A DNA stretch of 64,000 nucleotides from Mycteria americana (GCF_035582795.1 NC_134369.1:55862001-55926000); one strand, 5' to 3'. Positions 47,027-61,117 are shown, counted from the stretch's first letter. A program made the numbers and translations. The notes: generated by a model not told the origin, from the letters alone.

Positions 47027-50000
47027 TAAAGAATACAGAAGGAAACAAAGTCCTTAAGATCAGCTCATCAGTTCAGAGACAATATCAAAGTCTTTCAGGA
47101 AAAGACTTTCTTGCCGAAAAGCTACTTTTAAAAGAAAAAAAAAGTTAAATAAATATATTGATGAGTTTCATTTTGGTATTTATGCGCATGTGGTTACAAA
47201 ATGCATGTGGAAAGCTTACCAAAGAAGTTCCATCCCAAGGAGATGATTTGCACCTGCCACTACAGGAACAAGGGAGACTGCTGCCTTGTTAAGTCCATGC
47301 ACTGGTGTTGAAAGTGGCAGGATCTGTGACTATGCCTATCTCTCCGCAGACGTGGTCCGTGCTCGGGGTGCTGTGACCGTTCCACTCCCTCCATGACAGC
47401 TCCATTCCCTGCTGGCTGGCAAGGTGATAACGCCCCTAGCAGAGAGCTATCATGGAAGGACGTGGACTTATCATCTCTGAGCTAGAACCACATTCTTGGA
47501 GACTTTGGTGATTAGAAGAGAAACTTTGCTTGGACTCTGTATTCAAGAAGGAAGCCAATGTGGATAACAGATTTCCAAGACGATATGCTTTTGGCAATGT
47601 GCGCTGTTTCGCAGATGGACTGTTACATTTTGTTCTATTTGGAACATACTTAGCATGCTTGACTTCCTTTCTTAAGTAATGAATTCTGATAATCATGCCA
47701 CAAAATTCTGTGGGTCACAGTAGTAGCTATGGCTGTGTTTCCTTCTTTTGATCAACCATTGACAAAAGTGGGTATGCTTTTGCCATCATGATTATTTGAG
47801 AGCCATTAGCACCACGGGGTTCAACACAGTAAGGCTGAAGATTAATTTGACAGTTATGAGAGCACAGGTCTTGCAGATCGAAAAAAGTTTGCCATGGAAA
47901 GTCTTCTTCCCCCTTCTGCTAGGAGGTGTGGGTGATTTGGGGGCCCTACTTCTTTATTTTATTCTGTCTGTATTTTAGTCCCGCTGTTGTACAATCACAA
48001 CCCCACTTCAAGGAGCTCACCCCACTTCAAGATACAAAGTTCTTGCAGAGAGGCTCAAGGCTGCGACCTCGTTCCAGAATCTCTGTCTGCTCAAACACTG
48101 AAGCTTGTTCAGTCATTTATAACCCTTGGGGCTCCATTTTAAAATAATACAAAGATTGGATGTCTATTTTTTATAGGAATAATTGCAGGCCAGGACTAAA
48201 CATCCGAGCTCAGTAACATGGGTATCAGTTCCAAGATTACTTGGAACAGAGCACTTTCCCCAGACTTCTCCCTCACTCCTTATTTGGACACTGAGAAATA
48301 ATTTCCTCAGTAGTAGATTTTTACTCAGTGAAATCACATGTTTTCTCAAAACTTTTTTTTCTCAAGATAATTACATTTGATAAGAAAAAGGGAGAAATAA
48401 CAATGCCACATTCCTAAAGTGCAGACTGAAGCCAACTTCAAACTGCTGCTGTGTGGGGTCAGTGTTTTTCTCCAAGGATGACTGACCCTGCTGAGCTTGG
48501 ACACAATCCAAGATCAACTCCCTAAACACCTGTTTAATTGCATATTTCAGTGTCTGAGGACTGACTGTTGATTGCTGAATTAATTTTCTATCTGCATCCC
48601 ATATGCATTATGTTATTGGTTGATTGCTAAACAAGGATTAAAGGATTTTTTCACATAGATGGTCAACCTGGAAGTGGATACTAAATAGTGTGAGGCTTGA
48701 ATCTGTAATGCTGCTCCTTCTGCCTGGTATGAAAATTGCTCAACATGTGTCACAGGTTCTCGATCTCCTGCCAGCTATCTGAGCCTTTCCTTAGCTAGCA
48801 CACTTTTAACATTACTCAAAGATGATAAACAACAGCTAAACCGTGAAAGGACTTCGCTCTCTGAGCACAGTTCTAGTCCTGCTTTTGTGATTGAGATTTA
48901 TAGGACAGCCGTGCAGAGCAGCATGCAAGTGCCTAGCAAGGGACAAAAGGGGCAGCTGCCTCTTCCCCTTCTGCTCAGAACAGACCTAGGCATGGTTCAT
49001 ACACTTGGCATCACCTGCATGACCACAGCTCCTCACTCCCACCAGTTACCAGGGCTCCCTGTTGGTACAAGATCACACCCAGTTGTGTGGACTGTTTTGG
49101 GTGTCCCATGAGAGCTTTTGCACAAATGCACAGTCCACATGCTAATTCTGGGATCAGAAATGAGACAAACTTTTCAATTAAGGGCTTTGCTTAAACATGG
49201 AAACTCCATGGACTGGAGCATAACTGTACTCTCTGCATTCATGATTTCCTGTTGCAGGTTTTGCACAACTTATGAAATCCATGGTCAGTGCATGTGATTT
49301 GGGAATCTCAGTTATTTCCCTGCTGCACTTATGCTATTCCAAGTAGCTGTGGTACAGCAGAACAAGAGTGACCCAATTACCCTTCTGGAGTGGGGTAGAG
49401 ATGTGTTAGCATCCTACTGATGACACTGAACCCGCTGAATTAGGAAGTACCAAGCAGCTGCTGCTCAACATGGTTTCATCTTCATCAGCAGGAAACATAT
49501 TTTTCAGCTGAATAAATGGAGCGTTACTGTTGTACTACCCATTTCTCAAAATTACTTATTTTGTATGATCATATGCTACACTGAGATCCTGTTGGTAGGG
49601 TGATGAGAGGAGCCAGTGAGCACTTACTGAGAATACTCCCAGCTGCTGGGAGGTTATGTAAGTGACACTTTCTATTGCAATGGAAATGAAAAAGATGTGC
49701 AGTCAGAGCCAGGAAACGCGCACTGAGAAATTAAAACATACTTCTAGCAAAAGGGCCTTACAGTGCTCCCTTTACTGCATGATATGAAATAGTCTCATGC
49801 AAGAACCTCTAGAGAAAGCTTATAAAATTTCACAGAAGAGAAGTAGAACCATTAACACAGAAGAAGTGAATTTTCTATGGCTGAATTGTATATTTTTCTC
49901 TGCAATTCTATGGGATAGCTTAAAAAGACCCTGTAAGAAGGAATATATTAAAAATATCGAAGTTTAAAGCACTATTTTTAAACACGTCTGTGAAATCCTA

Positions 50001-51896
50001 TTGGCTTCTCCTCCAACAAAGTCTTTCAAAGACTTTTCTGTTAGGGTACAGAGCATGAGAGAACTAAAAGAAGAGAACTGCTATTCCCACTTTTGCTCCC
50101 CGGGGAGCTTAGAGAAATCACTAGCACAAATAGTCCGGCCAGCTGTTTTAGCCAACTGGTGGTCAGTTTACATTTCCTCTAATAAGTGAACTTCTTGACC
50201 GTACATTTTAACTGAGTCATTAAGAGCTCCTTTTCCAAGTGTTTTGGCAGGCTAAAGAGGTCTGAGACTGTGAATAGACCACAATAACTAGTAAAGAGGA
50301 GAGCGGCCCTACTTTTAATACGGCAGAAGAAATTGATCCAAACGGATCCAGAAATTAAAGCCGTAATGGAAACAAAGGGATGCAAATATCCACCTGCAGG
50401 ATATAACAGGAACTTTCATTGGAGGCGTTGCTTCTTCCGTTCAAATGCAGCCACTTCGGATGTGCGACATGACAAAAGCTTTAACTATTGCTCAGGCATG
50501 TTGTGCAAACAACTGTGGGAGTGAAGTATTGGAGACCTGAAAATACAAGAGAGATTCTAGGTGTGCAGTATGTACATACCCCTAGAGAGAATTCAGTATG
50601 GATGCTGTAGTCACTCTCACAGAATACCTTGAAATCTTTAATATACATGAAAAACAGAGGACCCCATGCATGTATATAAATAAGGGATCTCCATTATGGG
50701 GAACTGGAATAGTAATATGAGATTCATCACTAACTAATCTCTCACAAAGCTTCAGCAATCATCACCAGCATCTCATTCAGGAATGGACTGGATTCAAAGC
50801 TGCTTGGCTGGAGCATGCAAGGAGGCTCCAGCCAGAGGTGGCATGGCTGTAGATTGCCTCATGTCACTTGACCTGTGTGAGACAAACACACATGCAATGG
50901 AGACTACAGTGCTTTGTCTTCCTCCAGGAATCTAAAACCTTATTCCCGGAACCTAGCTGATAAAACCAGGGAAAAGAGCCTGGCTGCACCAACAGTGCTT
51001 GCAGAACGTGTGTCTGGACAGTGGAGCGGTTTTATATTTGCTTTAGAGGGTCTGTAGAGCTGAGCAGTTATACGTGACTCAACACTCACATCACTAGTCT
51101 GCCCAGGCAAGCTCTGCAGGCAGTGGCCGTTAGAAATCCTTCTTAGGAAGGGAGAGCTTCAGATCTCCACCCATGGCAGCAACCCTTGCCAGCTGCTTTA
51201 GGAGCTGTCATGATTGACTACGAAGAGAGTATCGTGCTTGGCACTCAGGGCATTGGGGAGCTTATCTGGGGAGAAAATTGTTTTTCATAGTTCATCTGAG
51301 TTTCAAATCTGTCCATGTGTCAGCGTGCTTTATAACAATGTCAAAAGCACCACAAAGCCAAGGTAATTCTTGTATAAATGTTAGGGCCTTTTGGGCTCTT
51401 CTGTGAGCAAAGAATGGGTAGTGGACAAAAGCCAGTGGAGAAGAAAAATCTTTGAGAATTATCCTCTGCAAATACTGGCTTCCAGGCTCAGACAGCTGTG
51501 TCCTCATTACTGTTAATAGCAAAGAGCTATGCATGTTGGGCAACATTCCCCTTTGAGTGTATACATAGCAAGCCATCTATTTATTTATTTCTGTGGTGGT
51601 GATCATTGGAAAATGCCTATAATCCCTGCTCAAATAACTGGCTTTAACTCAGATTTGGCATTCACTGGTTTGTAATGATTGAGCCACATTTGCTTGCAAT
51701 GTTCCAAAAATTGCCGCCAGCCAACTGCGTTGCAAACCTTCCTGGATAAATGAAAACTGTGTGGATATGGGAGGTTTACTTTGTTCCAATTAGTGTGTGA
51801 TGTGGATGTCTACTGGCAATTCTCCTGCTCTCCTTACTCTCAGTTCATGACTCCCTGGAAAAAGAGGTGTTTCATCTCAAAGGGCTTTTTCCCTTT

Positions 51897-51918
51897 CTTT
51901 CTCTCTCTCTCTCTCTCG
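51897..51918. repeat. (CT)n microsatellite
   Basis: A run of about ten CT units follows a pyrimidine-rich ccctttctttc lead-in. Confidence 0.92.
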
Positions 51919-52564
51919 CTGTTTTCAAACGCATTCAGTTACCTTTAATGCATAAATTAAGAGAGAAACTTTCAAGATTTGTGAAATCTTGAGATAACAA
52001 GCCCTCAAAGCAGATATGCTGAGCCTTTAGAGGCAGAAAGTTGTGTTTCATTTAGCCCCAAGAACTGCCAGTTTTGAGCAGGACCACGACAGGTTCTGGA
52101 TGGTTGTGAAACTCCCAGGCAGGACAAGATGTGAGGCTGAAACTGCAGCAAAGAAAATTTCTAATAAAAGTTACCTAACACTTGCAGCAGTCCTGTCCCC
52201 TGCCTGTCAATCAATAAATAAGTCGAGGTAAGGGCAGATCTTCTTCCCCTGTACTGATCCTGGCATAAAACAGATGTGTTGATCTGGATGGCCTTGACTG
52301 AATTTGCACTCCATGAAACTCAAGATTCACTTCACTGAAAAGCTGAGAATAAAATCCTTCACTTCTGACTATTGCTTCTACTTCACTATATCAGCTTCCA
52401 TCCAAAGATCTTACAGCACTTTAAAATCAATGCTAAAACTCAAAGTCTATGTGACAAAGAAGATAACTTTCATTTTATGGAAGTCGTAGATAAATTAAAG
52501 GCTAGAACCAGTATCAGACACAGGCTCCTGCACTTCATGCACTGCAGTCTCAGAACCACTGCAC

Positions 52565-53070
52565 AAGGCATGCTGGAGTTGACCTCTGGAAGTCACCTGG
52601 CCCAAGCCTCCACTCAAAGCAGGGCCAATTCAGTCAGGTTGCTCAGGGCCTTCTCCAGCTGAGGTTTGAATTTCTGCAAGGATACAGCCTTTAGCCACAA
52701 ACTTTATGAACCTCTGTTCCAGTGTTTGACCACCTTCACAGTGATAACATTTCTCCTTATATCTAATAAGAATTTCCCATGTTGCAACTTTTGCCCGTTC
52801 CTGTCCATGTGCACCTCTGAGATGAATCTAGCTTCATCTTCTCTACACACTCATATTAGACAGTTGAAGACAGCAAGCAATACAATTCCCTCACCAGCCT
52901 CATCTTCTTAAGGCAGAGTAAACCCACTTGTCTCCACCTCTCCTTGTACGTTATGTGCTCACACCCTCTAACCACCATGGTGGTCCTTTGCTGGATGCCC
53001 TTCAGTATGCCCATATCTTTCTTATGCCAGGGAACCAGTATGATTGGGAGAACTGGGTGCCTGTGAAGGC
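52565..53070 (-). mobile_element. CR1 LINE 3' fragment, reverse orientation
   Basis: The minus strand reads ILVPWHKKDMGILKGIQQRT, then MVVRGCEHITYKERWRQVGL and LCLKKMRLVREL. These match the CR1 ORF2 end blocks (FWAPHYKKD-VLERVQRRAT, GLEHMSYEERLRELGL, FSLEKRRLRGDL). Further 3' the sequence matches the reverse complement of the CR1 tail (gacctctggaagtcacctgg, gcagggccaattcagtcagg, gttgctcagggccttctcca). It is 5'-truncated and diverged. It is oriented with FBLN5 inside intron 4. Confidence 0.9.
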
Positions 53071-54407
53071 AATAGGAATCCACTGCACACTGAACTCTCT
53101 CCTGGAGGTAGCTAAGAGAAGATACTTAGAATGCTTGTATATACAGATTAATTGTAATCCTTGCTATCAGTGTGGTTCATCACAGCAGCAATATTTTGTG
53201 AATCTCTGCTTAATTTACTAGAAACTGTTGACGTGGGAGGACTATTTCATCAGATGCTGTGCAAACACAGCTAGAATCAGGACTGCCCTACTCACACATA
53301 CAGATCTGCACATTTTTATCCCCAAGCTTCAAGGTAAGTCTGCCTTCTTTGCACCAGAATTCAGAAATTGCCGATGAACGCGTGGCCAGTCATATTACCA
53401 ATGTCACAGGCAGTCCCACCAGCTCTCATAGTACCCATGAAAGCTCAGAAAGACACATGTTCACATTGAGCATTCCCAAGCCAAATGGTTCAATTCCAAG
53501 TAGCCTGGCCTGAAAAAACGTATTTTGTTTAGGTAATTAAAAAGAAAAAGAAGTAAATAAATAAACAAAAAAGGCCATGTTCCCAACCAGCAGGAACATT
53601 TAATGTCTGTGTTTATTCCTGGAGCAAACTCCTGCTCTTACTCTCCACAAGGCACATCCCAGTGAGTTTTCCATCACGTGGGCCTCCTCTAGTGAAAAGC
53701 TAAATTACATTTTTTCCTTTATCATAGTAGTTTCCTATATTAGCCCCTTATTACCACACGGTCTCTGGTCATACTCAGTCATGCAAGAGAGCAGGCACAT
53801 TTTAGAAGGCACAATCTCCAGCACAGACGCATGCCTAGCAAATCCTTAGCATAATTAGCATTTTACCATTTGAGCCTTTCTAATCATCTCCAGTCAAATA
53901 CTGCAGACAGTGCTTAATTCAGTGTTTCACTTCCCTCCCCAGGTCAGAGGGAATGAACCAAGGATGGATCATGTATTTCTGAAATGGTTTCATGTCCCAA
54001 GCTTCTAGGTGTCAGCTTGAAATTTTGGTGGAGCAGAGCATGATGGTATTTTGTATCTTGTGACAATATACATCCTTTATCAGCTTCAGAATGCACATGA
54101 CCTGCTGGGCCATTAATGGATATACTGCAAATTGTCAGCTGCTAATTACATTTAGAGGTATTCTGCAGCCTGTGTAGGACACATCTATGCCATAACTCTC
54201 TGTGCTCAAATCTACACTCAAGTTTTCAAAATTGCCTGGGGAATATGGAGATAAAATTTTCACTTTTTTCAATTAAAATCATAGGCAGTGTTGGAAGTCT
54301 TATGTGCAACCCTGTAAGAAAAGTCTTATTCTCTTATGCCACTTTTCATCTGTGACTAGTTAATCCTCTTGAAAATGTCAATGATCCAAATTGTCATGTT
54401 GCAAGCC

Positions 54408-54430
54408 AAAAAAAAAAAAAAAAAAAAAAA
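54408..54430. repeat. (A)23 homopolymer
   Basis: This is an uninterrupted run of 23 adenines. It could be a retroposon tail, but no element or target-site duplication was identified around it. Confidence 0.95.
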
Positions 54431-57400
54431 GATTTCGCTGAGAATTTTGTCCCAAAATGCAATGTACTACCTGAATAACATAATACAGGTTTTACAAAAC
54501 TGTGTCTTCAAATAGCACTGATTTAGTGGGGAACACCTCCTTCCTAAAGCTGGCGTGCTACAGTCTTTTGGGATGACTGCATGAAACCAACTGATAGCTG
54601 TCAACACACAGTTCTGGTTCATCACAAAGTCAGCTCTGCTTTTAATTCAAATAATTTCAATAATTTATTTCAAATACTTTCAATAAAGCTCCAGTTTCAG
54701 TGCTTAGTGATTTGCTGGCAACAAGTGTTGTATGTATTGCTGCACTCTGCCTTTGAAATATATGAGCATGATCCAAGGCTGCTCCAGCCTATGCCTGGTT
54801 TGGGATTCCCCACAGGGATTGCGATAGCAGGAAATTAGCAGCGTGCTATAGCTTTTGGACCACATCTCCTCTCTCTGGCCCAGTTCCTGCTCCAGGAGTA
54901 AGGAGTGGCAGTCTGGCAAACTGACTCTGCACTGCTCCGAGATTCCTCCTTCAGAAAGGGGATGTCAGGCTACCCGTTTAAGCTATCTCAGCTTTGCGTT
55001 GCTCCACCATGGTGACAATAACTGTTATTTAATGGGTGGAGGCTCTTACCCGTGCTATGAACTTTTCTCTGCAGCGTTAGGTAAAGCAAACAGTTTTCTT
55101 TTGTGCCTCTGTGCACACTGGAAGCTGGAAATACATCAAAAGACTCAGAAGTACAGCAACTTAAAGATACCTGATAACATCTATCCCACCCCCAACTTGT
55201 GCAAGACTCTTTCTTGCTAACAATTGTTCCAGGCAGTTTTTAAATGCTTCTGCTGATACGTTTTCTACTATTCCTCCACTACAACATACCTAATGTATTC
55301 TTGTATAACCTGATACACTGCACTGTCATAAAGGGCTTTACTATGTTCAGTCTAAAAGTCATTTTCCTTCACTTCAGCAAATTATACCCTAATCAGGAAT
55401 AATCATTCTTTTGTACCACCCACCATACACAACTTCTGCTTCTCTGACATTTGCAGTTCCTAGGGCTGTCATCTTACCCTAAGCTTTACAATATACTTAA
55501 CTCTTTTAATCAAAGTCAGTCTCAATAATGCCCCCAATTTACTGTTGCTCTATACTGAGATTTCCATAAACTTATCTCCATTTATCTGGTAGTAAAGTAC
55601 TTACACTTAATGTCAGTAGGTTGGATCCATTCTCAGCAAAACATATTGAAGGACTGTTCCCTCTCTGTCCTGGGATTAGAAGTCTTAGTAACACTGCCAG
55701 GAACTGCCCCATGCTACACTGCTCTTGACATCACTGCCTTCTACTATTCATCTTCCACCAGATGGCCATGTGTTAGGTTATCTTTTAATCTACTGCTGGG
55801 TTTCCAGTCTCTTAATTTCCTAACCACAACTGTAGCTTTTCTAGATTTCTGTGTTTTACCATTTGTACAATCTTCCCATTCAGCGTCACCTATAGATATG
55901 TTGGTGTTGTACCACAAAACCAGTTAATGCCTTTGATCCAACCAGCAATGTACCGGCTCACCAGCTAAGGCTTAGGGGGCTGGCTGGAAAACAAGAATTT
56001 TACTTCACGAAAAAAAAATTAGAAAATGGAAACAAGCTCAAAATATTAGAATAAAGCAGTCATTCTTTGTTTTTGTGGAAAAGCAAAACAAAACCCAAAC
56101 CAAACAACACAGTGTCAGACCAAGCAGTAGATCATGGATTCATTCAGACCCTGCAAGTTTATGATGCACTCCTCTCCCCCTCCTCCTAGGCTCTCCCTGT
56201 TTAGCTGAAGCACTTCTTGTATTTTCAGTATCTGAATGCCTCATGCACACAACCAGATTTATTCTCACTGTAGTGGCATGTTATTGATGTACAGCCGAGC
56301 CATAGAAAAGCTAAGGAAATTTTCCAGAAGGACTTAAGAGTTTGTATATACACACTTGCAGGTGCCCAAATGAAGACAGCATACACACCCTGACTTTCAA
56401 AAAGTGCTGAATGCCTCTGCCTGAAAACCTAGACCCCTCAAGGGTTTCCAGCTGGTTGCTCAGATTTTGAGATTCCTCAGATAAGTAGTCAATTCTGAAA
56501 ACAATATTGAGCAAAAAGGTCTGAGGTCATACTGGCAGCCTGTGGCAAAGACTGCAGGCCAGATCAACGGGCGTTTGCATACTAAACTTCCACTGAGGAT
56601 GAAGGTCAGTGAGAGCAAGGGACCTAACCAAGCTTTGGGGACCTGGGCCTTCATTTCAGCTGTCCTGTCACCTATACTACTGCCCTATCATCTGGATCAT
56701 CCTTCTCCTCACACTGCAGTGTAGCCTTATACCACAGGGCACCTGCAACCGTGAGTTATGGTTGAAAAGAACTAAAAGCAGAGAGGGTTTTGCTGGTGTT
56801 AAAACTGAAGATGGACTTCAGCACATCCTGTCATCCCCAACAGGCAGCACATCCCAACCAAGAGGCAGAATGCTGAAACTACTCCCCTGAACTGGGCTGG
56901 TGATGTGTAACTCCCATTTGTCTTCTGGTAGCTTTATTTTCTTTGAAAAATTCTATCATCTCATTGAAGTACTAAAATGGGAAGTCAGTCAACTGGCAGA
57001 TGAAGGGGTCGGAGCATATTAAACTCCACACAACATCAGGCAGCTCTTCTCTTTCTGTGTGGCAGGTCTGAAATGGGTCTGGTGTCTTAGGGACAAGACA
57101 AAGGAGCAATGCCAGCACATTACCTCTGCCTATAGAGCCTGGCAAAACATACGGTCCATCTGGCTGATTTATATTGGCAAAGGAGCCAATTCATATTTTC
57201 TATATATTTTGGCTTAACATCTTGATTGTGACATATAACCATGGCCAATTTAAGGCTGGAACCAAGCAAAAAGAAACAAAGCTGACCCAAAAAATATAAG
57301 GGAGAGGCCAAGAAAAACGGTGACTTTTAAGTCATTGAGAACACTGCCATCTCTGGGCACTGCGGGTGCTGCAAACATAGGCAAAAATTAACATGGGCCT

Positions 57401-58762
57401 GAGCAGAATGCTGGTGCTATGAAGGGCACTGAAAATAAATACGCCTTCCAGGTAAGGAGAGACACTCTATCGCATACTGGACTCTGCACGCTATGCCCCA
57501 GGGAGGCAGAGAAGGCGTCACTCATGCAACCAAAGTCCCTGAGGGTCTCAGCAGAAAGCTAGGCATGGACTGTCATCCACAGCCAAAACAGACGCCCACA
57601 GAAAATGAGAGAAGAACAAGCCACAGAGCCAATGGATTGGGGAAGAGTACTCATGAAGTCTGTCAATCTTCCAGCACCATTAAGTGACTTGATTTTCTTT
57701 CAAGCCCTGTAATTGTCTAGTTGGCAGGACTGCCTTGCATGACAGCTATCCCACAAAGGAAAGCTCAGGAAAGCTGCTCCAGAGCAGACAGAGCTAATCA
57801 GTACATAGTGGCTTTAACTGATCTGGCACTGCTGAAATCCCTGGAAGTAAGACACAATAAAGGCAAGGCAGCCACAAACCCCACGTATGAAACCGCTGTT
57901 AGCAGTGAGTCCAAGGAATCATTGAGAGATTAACAGCAGGGGTGAGAGCCCTGCCCTGGCCAGCACATACCTGAGGATACGGCAGGCTGGGCACGATTAC
58001 TACTCCTCTGAAGTGAGTCAGATACAACCTCCTGCCAACTAGCTCTTGGTGACAGCTGAAGTCTATGTATTATCTGGCTCAGATCCCAGTGACCAATAAC
58101 CCCCAATTCAGAGACCAAGCTTAGCTGAGGCCATTAAACTAACCAAAACCCAGAGTATCAGTTAAACCCCTTTCCCTTGCATACCCTTTCCCTCTGCAGT
58201 CTACAAAGCGCAAGGGAGATGGGATTCCTGGGTTCTTGCCACCTTGTATACCAAAGTATCATACAATTCCAAGAAAGAGGGAAAACTGAAACACATCATG
58301 AAATAGAGAGGTCACAGTCTAGAGAGATTTTAACCTTCCTGTGTCTGGACTGTGGCCTGCGTATCTAACATGGACATCGTCCCTTCTGTGCTTATGCCCC
58401 TTCTCTGCATACAAACCAGTTATGTTTTGTAATGTGACATATTCTCATTCAGCAGTTCCCCTCTGTATGCCACTGTGCTTCCCTCCTGGCTCCCAGCCTC
58501 AGAACAGAAGAAACCAGAAAACTTTTAATCATTACTAATAAGCAGGTGAAGACACTTCCACAGAAGAATAGAATCACTAGAATCCATAGGATCAGTTTAG
58601 CTCAAGCTAAAGTTAAAAGCAAATTCAAACACTCCTGGTGGCCACAGGTTTTAATCATAAGGTGATCTTCTGACCAGCTGTCTATTCTTCCCTCACAATG
58701 TCTAGGAAATCCTTACCATAGTATCAGGAGTCTGGCAGGAGGAAAATCTGGTACCAAACTCC

Positions 58763-58787
58763 CTGACCATAAGCTACTTATGGTCAG
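58763..58787. repeat. Perfect inverted repeat, 11-bp arms, 3-nt loop
   Basis: The arms ctgaccataag and cttatggtcag flank the loop cta. Confidence 0.95.
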
Positions 58788-59160
58788 TGGCTTAGGCTCA
58801 AGACAGATTAACTTAAACCTAATAAATTCACTGCAAGAACTTCTGCTCCAAGATCATAAAATCTTCACCAAAGTCAATGGGGACCATAATCAGAGGCCTA
58901 AGAGTTTTTGGTCTCCAGTTGACTACCGAGCTATCTACCCAGTATGACTGTAGTTCAGTCAAGTTCAGTTGTGGCTATACTGTAGTTGTCTTTATTTTAT
59001 TTTCCCTTCTCACATCATCACACATAAATACAGTCAGTCAGTGACGCTTGAAGGGCACTGACATGCAGAATGATGGACTTGCACTTACTGTTACACTTTG
59101 CCATACCCAGGAGCCTGCTATTTTTAATTCCAGTACACAGAGATGCCAGTTTTGTTAATA

Positions 59161-59187
59161 ACATGCCAGCCTTCTTGGCTGGCATGT
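59161..59187. repeat. Perfect inverted repeat, 11-bp arms, 5-nt loop
   Basis: The arms acatgccagcc and ggctggcatgt flank the loop ttctt. Confidence 0.95.
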
Positions 59188-60419
59188 AACATGTCTTGGT
59201 TGAATTTTACTAATTTCTTTGTGAGTAGTAGAAGCTTCACAAATAAACGAAGCACCCCCCTGTGCTTTAACCACCAGACCGTACTCCTCCCACACTGCAC
59301 TCGGCGAGGAATGAAAGAAGGAATAATCCAAGCCACAGAAGGCTCAGTTTACCCTGCTACAGAGAGATACGTACAGCAACCTTTTCTATCAAGCCAACTC
59401 CTCCACCACAAATGGATTCACTTCAGTGAAAAGCAGCATTTCCACCCTCATTCTCCTCAGTAAATTCTGCTGGGGGAGGATATGTTTATTGATGATCAAA
59501 TTTCTGTAGGAATGACCCTACTGATGGACCCTACTGTAAGGACTAGCTGAATCTTGCCTTTCCTCAGCCCCAGCCCATCCTCTGTGCTGGTGCAATGGTT
59601 TCCTGAGGGAGGAAGGAGCTCTGAGTGTTTTCAGATGTACCTTTTTGCCCATGAATATTTTATGGTCAGCTGGTGATTACCGTTATGAAGGTTGTTGGGG
59701 TTGTGAATAGACCAGGACATCAGATCAGAATCACTGAGGCTGGACCCAGAAGAATTACAGGTATGTTTTTCTGGAGCTGTACAATGTGCGTTTATCCAAT
59801 GGGACAGCGCTATGTTAAGTATGTCTGTACTCTATGATGTTAATGATCCTTCTTCCATTAGTCCCCTGGCCTATGGTCTTCTGTCTTAATGTACATAGTT
59901 TGTATTTTCCACATCTTAGTTTTACCTGGCTTGTCTAGTCTCGTTACATTAGATCATCAAGGGTCAACCATCTTGAATTGTGCTAAAACATGAAATGAGC
60001 ACAGCGGAAGCAGATGGTGACTGAAAAACTCCAGGATGAAATAACCACTGAAAGCTTTTGTAGCACAGGTATTCCTGAAGTAAATGGGAGATACTGATAA
60101 AGTTCTGGGCCTTCCCCTCTCGTCTCATCTATGCAGAAACATAGACAAAAGTGCCCAGTGATTTCTACCCAGTTTAGTGCACTAGGGAAACAAACAAGTT
60201 CCACATGTCTTACTTTGAGCTTCACTGTTGTAGGATTATTAAACTGGGCCTTTTTTCTCCTGTTTGCATATTTTTACATGATATTTGTCAGGGAGTTATC
60301 TCAGCACCTATCATCTACTTGTGAAATTATCCTTGGTACAATCCTGAAAATTAATTATTATTTCAGGTTACACGGAATGACCTGAAGCCCGAAAATACCC
60401 AGCACGTTTATCTATGGCA

Positions 60420-60478
60420 AAGTCAGGAACTGAATGCAAAATCCTCCAACCCAAGCCTTAGCCACCAACTATAGCTTC
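60420..60478 (-). mobile_element. Possible antisense tRNA-type SINE head
   Basis: The segments aggaactgaatgcaaaatcc and ccaagccttagccaccaact resemble the reverse complement of a SINE tRNA-like head (GAACCCAGG...CTAACCACTAGACTA). It is short and diverged, so this is tentative. Confidence 0.3.
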
Positions 60479-60991
60479 TTCTTGAGATGCTTCAGAGGCA
60501 GCTTTTCTGTTGCTACAGCAGCATGAGGTCCAAATTTATATTTCCCCATACAAAACCTGACAGGAAAAGCATCTTACGAATAAAGGCTACACATCATGGC
60601 CCTTAATGTAATCAGGAGTTGTCATCAATTACATATCCTTTCAGGAGGCTGCCCTCAACCTCTTGCAGAACCTATTCTCATGCAATCTTTCTTTTTTTTT
60701 TCCCTAGTTAATCTGGACATTATGGCAGTGCTGCCCTAACAGGGACCATGCATAGCCTTCAGGAACTGGCCCTCTGGAATAGCAAAAGAGATTGTCTCAC
60801 AGACCAAGAGGAAAAGGGAAAGACACAGAGCTGAACCAAATAAGGTTAAAAAAGGCAATGGCAGGAGTAGATTCCATTTGTTTTTCCTTTATACAACCCC
60901 TTCCAGAGCATAATCTTCTTGCTGCATTTCCCTCCTTTTCTTCCTCCCGTTTCTGTATGCCCAGAGAGGTGACTAGAAAAGCCACTATTAG

Positions 60992-61117
60992 GAGGCAGCC
61001 TGGCTTAGTGGCTAAGCCATGGGATAAGGAATTCTCAGCTCTGTCCCCAGCACAGCCATGGGCCTGCCACAAATCCTGGGCACCTCCTTTCATTCCTTGT
61101 ATCTTCATTTCCCTCCC
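60992..61117 (+). mobile_element. MIR-like (CORE) SINE
   Basis: The segments ggcagcctggcttagtggct, then agctctgtccccagcacagc, then ggcctgccac, gggcacctcctttcattcct and ttcatttccctccc follow in the order of the amniote MIR consensus. Those consensus segments are the head GGCTTAGTGG, the TCCCAGCTCTGCC block, the CORE GGGCAAGTCACTT block and CAGTTTCCC. It is a diverged copy in plus orientation, opposite to FBLN5. Overlapping open frames on both strands (60792-61304 and 61282-60797) run through it and are not genes. Confidence 0.7.

Larger units (their letters stand above)
44270..52559. other. FBLN5 intron 4, middle part: no gene recognised
   Basis: Seen here: an 18-bp tandem duplication at 46991-47026, a duplicated ccccacttcaag at about 48000-48031, and a CT microsatellite at 51897. 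Open frames are short and unrecognised. Confidence 0.55.
53071..60419. other. FBLN5 intron 4: no gene recognised
   Basis: Contains a 23-base poly-A tract at 54408 and perfect hairpins at 58763 and 59161. The 55230-55930 part has the feel of an old LINE 3' end in reverse orientation, but no diagnostic motif could be read. Open frames are short. Confidence 0.5.

Noticed and set aside
55230..55930. Possible old LINE or DNA-transposon remnant in reverse orientation
   Set aside because: Only a general impression of antisense LINE 3' sequence; no readable RT block or terminal repeat to support it.
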